Assembly: GCF_001654495.1 (NCBI RefSeq)
Contig: NZ_CP015849.1
Location: forward strand, 7,047,001-7,111,000
Reading direction: 5' to 3'
Origin: Streptomyces sp. SAT1
GTDB taxonomy: Bacteria; Actinomycetota; Actinomycetes; Streptomycetales; Streptomycetaceae
DNA: 64,000 bases
In this document: piece after piece, positions 57,837 through 64,000 of the stretch
Layout: each line of letters opens with the position of its first letter
Position numbering within the stretch: position 1 is the stretch's first letter
Notes under the pieces: model-generated
What the model saw: only the letters and a program-made list of their open reading frames with translations
Database searches by the model: none
What the model was told of the DNA's origin: nothing
Made by a program: the position numbers and the translations under genes

Positions 57837-59039
57837 ATGGCCATCAGCGATCCTCACCCGTTCCCCTTCCAGGAGACCGACGAACTGCTCATCGAGCCGC
57901 GCTTCGAGGAACTGCGCGAGAGCGAGCCGCTGTGCCCGGTGCGCCTGGCCCACGGCGAGCCCGCCTGGCTGGTGACCCGGTACGAGGACGTGAAGACCGT
58001 CCTGGGCGACGCCCGGTTCAGCCGGGCCGAGGCGACGGCCCGGGACGAGCCCAGGACGCGCTACCACCGCGGTCTGCCCGGCAACATCCTGGCGTTCGAC
58101 CCGCCCGAGCACACCCGGCTGCGGCGGGTGGTCGCCAAGGCGTTCACCGCGCGCCGCGTCGAGGCGCTGCGGGCACGGGCCCAGACGATCTCCGACGGGC
58201 TCGTCGACGCGATGACCGGACGCGGCGCGCCCGCCGACCTGGTGGCCGACTTCGCGCTCCCGCTGCCCGTCACGGTCATCTGCGAACTGCTCGGCGTGCC
58301 CGTCGAGGACCGCACCCGGTTCCGCCTCTGGTCGGACGCCCTGCTGTCGACCACGCGCTTCACCCCCGAAGAGGTCGAGCGCTACGCCGACGAGCTGTCC
58401 GACTACATGGCCGCGCTGGTCGCCGAGCGGCGCAAGGAGCCCAGCGACGACCTGCTCGGCGTGATGGTGGCGGCGCGGGACGAGCAGGACCGGCTCTCCG
58501 AGGAGGAGCTGGTCGCCATGGGCGTCAGCGTCCTGGTCGCCGGGCACGAGACCACCGCCAGCCAGATCCCCAACTTCGTGTACACGCTGTTCGAGCACCC
58601 CGCCGAGCTGGCCCGGCTCCGCGCCGACCTGGACCTCGTGCCGCAGGCGGTGGAGGAGCTGATGCGGTTCGTGCCCCTGGGCAGCGGCGGTGTCGCCCGC
58701 TACGCCCTGGAGGACGTCGAGCTGAGCGGCGGCGTGGTGCGCGCGGGCGAACCGGTCGTCGCCTCCAACGCGTCCGCCAACCGCGACACCGCCGTCTACA
58801 GCTGTCCCGAGCGGCTCGACCTCACCCGCCAGGAGGCGTCGCACGTCGGCTTCGGCCACGGCCCCCACCACTGCCTGGGCGCCCAACTGGCGCGTATGGA
58901 GCTACAGGTGGCCCTGCGCACCCTGCTGGGACGGCTGCCCGGCCTGCGCCCGGCCGACACCGGCGAGGACTTCGTGTGGAAGACGGGCGCCGGGGTGAAG
59001 GGCCTGCAGAAGATGCTCGTGACCTGGGACCCGTCATGA
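57837..59039 (+). CDS. Cytochrome P450 (with ferredoxin partner)
   Basis: A 400-aa soluble P450. The I-helix has AGHETTA, the K-helix ExxR is EELMR, and the haem loop is FGHGPHHCLGAQLARME. It looks like CYP105/CYP107-type enzymes. The ATG at 57837 with GAGAGG nine bases upstream is preferred over an earlier in-frame start. Its TGA overlaps the ATG of a 3Fe-4S ferredoxin gene, giving a matched electron-transfer pair. It probably hydroxylates a xenobiotic or secondary metabolite; a TetR gene downstream may control it. Confidence 0.93.
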   Translation: MAISDPHPFPFQETDELLIEPRFEELRESEPLCPVRLAHGEPAWLVTRYEDVKTVLGDARFSRAEATARDEPRTRYHRGLPGNILAFDPPEHTRLRRVVAKAFTARRVEALRARAQTISDGLVDAMTGRGAPADLVADFALPLPVTVICELLGVPVEDRTRFRLWSDALLSTTRFTPEEVERYADELSDYMAALVAERRKEPSDDLLGVMVAARDEQDRLSEEELVAMGVSVLVAGHETTASQIPNFVYTLFEHPAELARLRADLDLVPQAVEELMRFVPLGSGGVARYALEDVELSGGVVRAGEPVVASNASANRDTAVYSCPERLDLTRQEASHVGFGHGPHHCLGAQLARMELQVALRTLLGRLPGLRPADTGEDFVWKTGAGVKGLQKMLVTWDPS

Positions 59040-59320
59040 CCGCCCGGGACGGCCTGCGGTCGCGCGGCGCACCGGCACCGGCCCCGGGACCGGACGAGGA
59101 GGCATGGCGGGTGCGGGTCGACGAGAAGGCGTGCATGGCCACCGGCATCTGCGCGGGCGTCGCACCCGGGCGCTTCCGGATCCGCGACGGCGCCTCGCAC
59201 CCGGAGGCGGAGATCACCGCGCCCGCGCCGGAACTGGTCGACGCGGCCGAGTCCTGCCCCATGGAGGCGATCCTCGTGACCGATCGCGACTCCGGTGCCC
59301 GGATCGCTCCGGAGGAGTAG
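59036..59320 (+). CDS. 3Fe-4S ferredoxin
   Basis: A 94-aa protein with an Ala/Pro-rich N-terminus followed by a small ferredoxin domain. The cluster ligands are in CMATGIC (Cys-x5-Cys, the middle Cys of a 4Fe-4S motif replaced) and SCPMEAI, which predicts a 3Fe-4S cluster, as in SoyB-type P450 partners. It starts within the P450 stop codon (ATGA), so is made with the P450 and passes electrons to it from a reductase encoded elsewhere. Confidence 0.93.
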   Translation: MTARDGLRSRGAPAPAPGPDEEAWRVRVDEKACMATGICAGVAPGRFRIRDGASHPEAEITAPAPELVDAAESCPMEAILVTDRDSGARIAPEE

Positions 59321-59391
59321 CGGGCGGGAGCGCCGCGCGGCGCGGCGGCGGGCGGCACCGCCGGCCGCCGCGCCGCGCGGGTCCCGCCCGC
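59320..59391 (+). terminator. Large two-part terminator hairpin
   Basis: An inner perfect 17-bp stem (59333-59349 with 59364-59380) and an outer perfect 10-bp stem (59320-59329 with 59382-59391) form a 72-nt structure starting at the last base of the ferredoxin stop codon. Confidence 0.8.
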
Positions 59392-59455
59392 CGGACCGCA
59401 CCGGTGGCGCCCGGCGCCCGGCCGCCCGCGCCGCCGCTACGACTACGCTACGGCC

Positions 59456-60061
59456 ATGAGCGGCGAGACGAGGGCGTCCCACCGGGAGCGCAGCAAGGCG
59501 AGACGGCGGGAGGCCATCAGGCGCTCGGGCATGCGCCTGTTCGCCGAGCAGGGCTACGACGGCACGACCATCGCCGACATCGCCGAGGCGGCCGACGTCG
59601 CACCCCGGACGGTCTCCCTGTACTTCCCCTCCAAGCACGACATCGCCCTGTCCGTGCCCGACGAGGTCGCGGCCCGGCTCACCACCGTCTTCAAGGACCG
59701 GCCCGACTCCGGGTTCCTCGACGTCGTCGACACCTGGCTGCTGGGCGAGGCCGACGCCCTGGACCCGGAACTCGTCACGCTGCTCACCGCGATGTACGAG
59801 GCCAACCCGGCGCTCCGGGCGCACGGCAGCAGCCAGATCACCGAGGCCGTACGCATCACGGGCCCCGCGCTGACCGCCGCCACCGGGCTGCCCGCCGACC
59901 ACCCGATGAACGCGGTCGTCGGCGCCGCCGTGGGGGCCGCCCTCAGCCAGTACTTCGCGACCATCCTCCAGAGCGAGGACGACGGCGGCACGCACCGCCA
60001 GTTCATGGCCTGTCTGCGCGCCCTGATCGACACGGCCCGGCAGGGCGCCCCCGGCACCTGA
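59456..60061 (+). CDS. TetR-family regulator, probably leaderless mRNA
   Basis: A 201-aa TetR protein. The helix-turn-helix is in residues 15-60 (FAEQGYDGTTIADIAEAADVAPRTVSLYFPSK); the C-terminal ligand domain is helical. TACGCT at 59444-59449 ends exactly six bases before the ATG, so transcription probably begins at the A of ATG and the mRNA has no leader. It follows the P450-ferredoxin operon after a strong terminator and may control it, although the GCAATATTGC palindrome seen at that promoter is not repeated before this gene. Confidence 0.9.
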   Translation: MSGETRASHRERSKARRREAIRRSGMRLFAEQGYDGTTIADIAEAADVAPRTVSLYFPSKHDIALSVPDEVAARLTTVFKDRPDSGFLDVVDTWLLGEADALDPELVTLLTAMYEANPALRAHGSSQITEAVRITGPALTAATGLPADHPMNAVVGAAVGAALSQYFATILQSEDDGGTHRQFMACLRALIDTARQGAPGT

Positions 60062-60083
60062 GCAGCCGGGCCCGCCCCCGCGC

Positions 60084-61577
60084 TCACAGATAGGCGACCC
60101 CCTGCTCCACACTGCCCGCCAGGAAGCCCGCGAGCCGGGCGCCGTAGCGGACCCAGCGGCGGCGCAGGGCGGGGGAGCGGGCGAGGTCGGGGGAGTGCAG
60201 CAGCAGCCAGGACCAGTTCATCAGGACCGTGGCGCCGTCGCGGCGCCGGAACCCGGCGTGCCGGTAGGCGTCGTACAGACGGGCGCCGGAGCGGCCGTAG
60301 TTCCACTTCTGCCGGGCCAGGGAGGACAGTTCACCGCGCAGCCGGTAGTGCATCCGGGCGTCGGGGGCGTAGCCGAGCCGGTGGTGGGACAACCGGGCCC
60401 GCCACGACAGGTCCATGTCCTCGCCGCCGCCCACATAGTGCTCGTCCCAGCCGCCGACGGCGTCCAGCACCTCCTTCCACGCCGCGCAGTTGGCGCCGCG
60501 CGCGAAGGGCAGGAAGTCGGTCTGCGCGGTCATCGGCAGCGGCTGCTCGTCGGCGTGGGCGGGGCTGAGCAGGGCGGTGTCCAGGCTGCCGCCGATCAGC
60601 GCGGCGTCCGGCGCCGCCGCGGCCAGCGCCGCGAGCCAGCCCTCGGCGGCCACGTCGTCGGCGTCGCAGAAGGCGACCAGATCGCCGCGCGCCTCGGCGA
60701 TCCCGCGGTTGCGGGCGTAGCTCTCGCCCGCCCGGTCGCGGGCGTCCACGATCCGCAGCGCGGGCAGCACCGCACGCGCCGCGCGGGCCACCTCGCGGGT
60801 GCCGTCCACCGAGCCGTTGTCGACGACGACGACCTCCCAGGGCCCTTGGTACGTCTGGCGGCCGAGGGCGTCCAGCTGGGCGGGGAGTGTGAGCGCGCCG
60901 TCGCGCACCGGGAGCACGACCGAGACCAGTTCGGGGCGGCGGCCCGGCCGGGGCGGCTCGATGTCCGCTTCGGCGGCGCGCGCGGCCGGGGACAGTGCGC
61001 GCAGGACGTCGGCGCGCGCGGCACGGGCCGCGGCACCCGTGGCCGCGCCCTCGCCGGTGCGGCGGCGCACCAGCAGCCGGGGCACGGTGACCCTCGTGTA
61101 CCGGCCGCCGCCGCGCACCGCCCCGTCCGACTCGCCGAGCAGGGCGCGGCGCACCGCGTAGGCGACATCGGCCCCGCCCGGCACGTCCGGCGGCAGCGCG
61201 ATGCCGTCGATCAGACCGCTCTCCCGCAGCCGCAGCACACCGCACTCGATCAGGGCCGCGTCCTCGGCCGCCGCCCGCGCCAGATGCTCCAGCCAGCCCG
61301 GCAGCACCTCGTCCCGGCCCTGGAGGAACGCCACGTACGGTGTGCGCGCCGCGCGGGCCGCCGCCGTACAGGCGTCGCCCGCCGCACCGGGGGCCGCGCG
61401 GACCGGGCGCACCTCGCCCTTTTCCGGCTCCGGGCCGCCCCCGGTGACCAGGACGACCGCGGCGGGCGGCGGCGACTGCCGGGCCACGGACCGCAGGGCG
61501 GGCTCGGCGTCGCCCTCGGGCGCCGCCACGACCACGGTGAAGTCCGCCGCGCTCACGGTGCTCGTCCGTGTGCTCAT
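60084..61577 (-). CDS. GT2 family glycosyltransferase
   Basis: A 497-aa protein whose catalytic GT-A domain is in the second half: VSVVLPVRDGALTLPAQLDAL, VVVDNGSVDGTREV, the metal-binding FCDADDVA, and GGEDMDLSWRARL (an ED motif for the catalytic base). The first 210 residues look like a second, degenerate GT2 domain (FTVVVAAPEGDAEPALRSVARQ, PYVAFLQGRDEVLPGW) with the DxD changed to GRDE. No membrane segment, so cytosolic or peripheral. Its ATG overlaps the stop of the next GT2 gene by four bases. It probably adds sugars to a cell-surface glycan. Confidence 0.87.
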   Translation of the reverse strand: MSTRTSTVSAADFTVVVAAPEGDAEPALRSVARQSPPPAAVVLVTGGGPEPEKGEVRPVRAAPGAAGDACTAAARAARTPYVAFLQGRDEVLPGWLEHLARAAAEDAALIECGVLRLRESGLIDGIALPPDVPGGADVAYAVRRALLGESDGAVRGGGRYTRVTVPRLLVRRRTGEGAATGAAARAARADVLRALSPAARAAEADIEPPRPGRRPELVSVVLPVRDGALTLPAQLDALGRQTYQGPWEVVVVDNGSVDGTREVARAARAVLPALRIVDARDRAGESYARNRGIAEARGDLVAFCDADDVAAEGWLAALAAAAPDAALIGGSLDTALLSPAHADEQPLPMTAQTDFLPFARGANCAAWKEVLDAVGGWDEHYVGGGEDMDLSWRARLSHHRLGYAPDARMHYRLRGELSSLARQKWNYGRSGARLYDAYRHAGFRRRDGATVLMNWSWLLLHSPDLARSPALRRRWVRYGARLAGFLAGSVEQGVAYL

Positions 61578-62392
61578 CCGGCCGGTGCCACCGGGTGCAG
61601 GGTGAACTCGACGTCGTTGGGCGGGGCGACCAGCAGCGGCAGCAGTTCCTCGCGGGTGCGGGCGGCGCGGCGGCGGGCCTCCTGCGCGTTCATGGCCTCG
61701 GTGTAGGCCCGGCGCCGCGCGGAGCCGAACCCGGTGTCCGGCGCCTGGGTCAGGGAGTCGGGCCAGATCCGGTAGCGGTACAGGACACGGCGCACGCTGC
61801 GCAGCCGGAACAGCCGGGCCGCCCGGAGATGGAAGTCGGTGTCGGCGCCCAGCCGCACGGTGCCGTCGAAGCCGCCGAGCCGTTCGAGTACCTCGCGGCG
61901 CACCACGCTGGAGGGGTGCAGCAGGACGGTCGAGCGGCCCAGCCGCAGCCACAGGTTGCCGTTGCGGGGCATCCGGCGCCGCCCCGAGCCGTGTCCCTCG
62001 GCGTCGATGTACTCGTAGGCGCAGCCGACCAGGTCGGCCCGGTCCCGTTCCAGCAGGGCCAGTTGGTGGCGCAGCCGGTCCGGCATGCTGATGTCGTCGG
62101 CGTCCTGGAAGGCCACGTAGGGGGTGTCCACCCGGCGCAGCACCTCGTTCTTCAGGCGCAGATGCCCGACGTTGCGGGAGGCGCGCAGGACGTGGAGGCG
62201 GGGGTCGCCGGTGTACGGGCGCAGCGCCTCGGTCCAGCTCTCGCCGGGCGTGCAGTCGTCGACCACGACCAGCCGCAGATCGGGCCGGTCCTGGCCGAGG
62301 ACCGAGGCGACGGCGGCGCCCAGATAGGCCGCGCAGTCGTAGTGCGGCAGGATGACGGTCACCGCCGGATCCCCCTGTGCCGTTGCCCGCAC
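61574..62392 (-). CDS. GT2 family glycosyltransferase
   Basis: A 272-aa GT-A enzyme: VTVILPHYDCAAYLGAAVASVL, LVVVDDCTPGE, the metal motif FQDADDIS and GADTDFHLRAARL. It resembles capsule and O-antigen transferases. The GTG at 62392 has AAGGAG at good spacing. It is translationally coupled to the downstream GT2 gene (ATGA at 61574-61577) and lies 41 bp after a third GT2 gene on the same strand, so the three are probably one operon. Confidence 0.9.
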   Translation of the reverse strand: MRATAQGDPAVTVILPHYDCAAYLGAAVASVLGQDRPDLRLVVVDDCTPGESWTEALRPYTGDPRLHVLRASRNVGHLRLKNEVLRRVDTPYVAFQDADDISMPDRLRHQLALLERDRADLVGCAYEYIDAEGHGSGRRRMPRNGNLWLRLGRSTVLLHPSSVVRREVLERLGGFDGTVRLGADTDFHLRAARLFRLRSVRRVLYRYRIWPDSLTQAPDTGFGSARRRAYTEAMNAQEARRRAARTREELLPLLVAPPNDVEFTLHPVAPAG

Positions 62393-62433
62393 CGCAGTCT
62401 CCTTCCCGGGCCGCGCCGCGCGGCCGTGCTGTG

Positions 62434-63636
62434 TCAGTGCCCGGCCGCCGGTACGGCCCCGGGCCGCCCCTCGGCCGCCGGGCTGCGGAAGTCGCCGTCG
62501 TCGCCCCACGGCACGTGCCGCAGCGGGCGGCCCAGGGCGCCGCGGACGGCCAGGCCCGCGGCGACCGAGCAGAACCAGGCCGCCTGCACCGCCTTGACGG
62601 CCCACCGCTTGGCGCCCCGCACCCGTCCGCCGGAGCCGTCCCAGGGCGCCAGCGGCCACAGGCCGTGGAAGAGGACCTCGGTGAGGTAGACGCGGGCGGC
62701 GGGCCACGGGTGGTCGGCCGTGCAGGTCACATGGCTGTACAGGGAGCGGCGCAGCCGCCGCAGCGTGTCGTGGGCGCGGCCCACCCGGTAGAAGGAGCCC
62801 CGCGCCTCGGGCAGCACCTCCAGGTCGTGCCACGGATCGGGCGCGGCCGGGTCCAGGAGGGCGAAGAGCACATGGCCGTCGTCCGCGAGCCGGCGGGCCG
62901 GGATGCCCCCGGCCAGGACGCCGGCGGCCACGAGCATGCAGGCCGCCGCCGGATACGGCGCGGGCGGCGCCGTCACCCGGGAGACGCGGTCCATGGTGAG
63001 GGCGGCGGCCGAGGCGCGCGGCAGGGCGGACAGGTGCGCGCCGACGGCGCCGGTGGCGCCGCGCTCCAGGAAGCGGTCGACGAGCCGGACCAGACACCCC
63101 GGCGCCAGCCGTACGTCGTCGTCGGTCCACAGCCAGCCCGTGTGCCCCAGCGGCCGGGCCAGCCGCAGCGCCGCGTTGACGGTGCGGATCTTCCCGGGAC
63201 CCGGCAGCGCGAAGCCGACCACGTCCGGCGGGGCGGGCGCGGTCGCGTCCGCCCGCACGGCCCCGGTCTCGTCCCCGGCCCCGGGGCCGGTCAGCTCGCG
63301 CAACCGGCGCACGGCCTCGGCCAGTTCTCCCGGGCCGTACTGCATCCCGAGCCAGAGCGTCAGCGGCAGCTCCGGGCGGGCCGCGCGGACTTCGGCGAGC
63401 GCGGCCAGCAAGTGCCGCAGCGCCGTGCGCTGTTCGTCCGGGCCGCAGCGGGCGACATAGGTGGGCAGCAGCACCCCGAGCCCGCCGGCGGGCAGCGCGG
63501 CCGGCGCCTCGGGACCGGGCAGCACCCGGCCGCCGCGCACCAGCGCCACCGGCCCGTCGGGCGCGGGCACGGGATCGAATCCGCGGGCCACCGCACGCTG
63601 CCACCACAGGCGGCCGTCCTCGATGCCCCCAGGCAT
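62434..63636 (-). CDS. GT2-like glycosyltransferase
   Basis: A 400-aa protein. PGKIRTVNAALRLA and WLWTDDDVRLAPGCLVRLVDRFL (a DDD metal-binding motif) mark a GT-A core starting near residue 40, with an early LGVLLPTYVARCGPDEQ strand. The C-terminal region has one or two hydrophobic stretches (VQAAWFCSVAAGLAVRG) that may touch the membrane. ATG 63636 has AAGGGA upstream; the frame is open further but overlaps the promoter. It is the first gene of a three-glycosyltransferase operon. Confidence 0.82.
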   Translation of the reverse strand: MPGGIEDGRLWWQRAVARGFDPVPAPDGPVALVRGGRVLPGPEAPAALPAGGLGVLLPTYVARCGPDEQRTALRHLLAALAEVRAARPELPLTLWLGMQYGPGELAEAVRRLRELTGPGAGDETGAVRADATAPAPPDVVGFALPGPGKIRTVNAALRLARPLGHTGWLWTDDDVRLAPGCLVRLVDRFLERGATGAVGAHLSALPRASAAALTMDRVSRVTAPPAPYPAAACMLVAAGVLAGGIPARRLADDGHVLFALLDPAAPDPWHDLEVLPEARGSFYRVGRAHDTLRRLRRSLYSHVTCTADHPWPAARVYLTEVLFHGLWPLAPWDGSGGRVRGAKRWAVKAVQAAWFCSVAAGLAVRGALGRPLRHVPWGDDGDFRSPAAEGRPGAVPAAGH

Positions 63637-64000
63637 ACCCGTCCCTTCGCCGGATCCACGTCCCGCCGGGCGAGAAGGAGTGGATTTCACGACCGCCGCA
63701 CCACGCGGGGAATACGGCGGATTTCGCCGGGGCGACGGGCGTACGCTAACCAGCGCCGCCGACTGATCACAAGAGCGGGTGTCCCGCGCACTCCGGCGGG
63801 AGGTGCTCTGGCCGAAATGGCCGTGGTGCGGTTGTGTGCGTCCGGTGAATTCGCCGGACAGCCGCCGGAACACCCGGCGGACCCCTGGCCGAATTCCATG
63901 GGACGGCCGACGGAAATGCAGGGAACGGATCAAGAGAACGACCGAAAAAGGCCCGGATGATTTTTACCCGGGGCACGCGATACGGGGGACGAAGAAGTGG
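63637..64000. promoter_or_regulatory. Upstream region of the GT2 operon
   Basis: 364 bp without a supported gene. On the minus strand TTGTGA (63767-63772) and TAGCGT (63743-63748), 18 bp apart, form a promoter for the GT2 operon with a leader of about 100 nt. The last 50 bases are A-rich with GGGGGACGAAGAAGTGG at the edge, which could be the ribosome-binding region and GTG start of a plus-strand gene outside the window; this cannot be settled here. Confidence 0.55.

Noticed and set aside
57837..59320. P450-ferredoxin operon as part of a biosynthetic gene cluster
   Set aside because: No polyketide synthase, NRPS, terpene or RiPP core gene lies in the window; a stand-alone oxidation pair is the simpler reading.
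1..64000. Prophage, integrative element or insertion sequence
   Set aside because: No integrase, transposase, terminal repeats, tRNA-flanked junction or phage structural gene is visible, and composition is uniform.

Overview
The window is high-GC actinobacterial DNA, almost certainly from a Streptomyces chromosome. The signs are a very high GC content, GTG/TTG starts, strong GC-rich hairpins between genes, a snapalysin gene divergent from its LysR activator, a TerD-family protein, P450/3Fe-4S ferredoxin pairs and many secreted enzymes. I see no rRNA, tRNA, CRISPR array, insertion sequence or integrase.

Layout. 1-13.2 kb: the 3' end of pyruvate carboxylase; a TetR/FAD-monooxygenase pair with a double operator; an M20 amidohydrolase and an APC permease; a multi-pass membrane protein; a DUF1330 protein; the snpR/snpA-type regulator/protease pair; two methyltransferases; TerD; a DinB-like protein. 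13.3-25.2 kb: a carbohydrate region with a GH92 mannosidase under a LacI-type palindrome, then an ABC sugar importer whose permease gene is coupled to a 2-hydroxyacid dehydrogenase, a DUF2264 protein, a secreted beta-helix protein and a DeoR/LacI-type regulator. Divergent promoters here share CGATCGA operators placed between -35 and -10. 25.4-36.5 kb: an NCS1 permease, a NAGPA-type secreted protein, a ProP-like transporter, an EF-hand protein, a GT39-like membrane glycosyltransferase and a MarR/DHA2 exporter operon. 36.7-37.9 kb: a P450.

37.9-47.5 kb is the most interesting part: eight genes on the minus strand encode a CE18 (Agd3-like) deacetylase, a PelF-like GT4, a polytopic membrane protein, a LegB-like dehydratase, a sugar nucleotidyltransferase, an epimerase, a spherulin-4 (GH135-like) protein and a GH114 lipoprotein. 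This gene content matches the fungal galactosaminogalactan cluster and overlaps in function with bacterial Pel loci. I infer a locus for a partly deacetylated, galactosamine-containing exopolysaccharide.

47.9-57.4 kb: secreted proteins (a 174-aa protein, PL7 alginate lyase, an M4 protease with a long C-terminal extension, a Tat-exported phospholipase C, an S1 protease) and a class V aminotransferase. 57.8-60.1 kb: a P450-ferredoxin operon and a leaderless TetR gene. 60.1-63.6 kb: three coupled or adjacent GT2 glycosyltransferase genes, probably one end of another surface-glycan locus.

Functions come from recognisable motifs and family resemblance read by eye; no database search was run.
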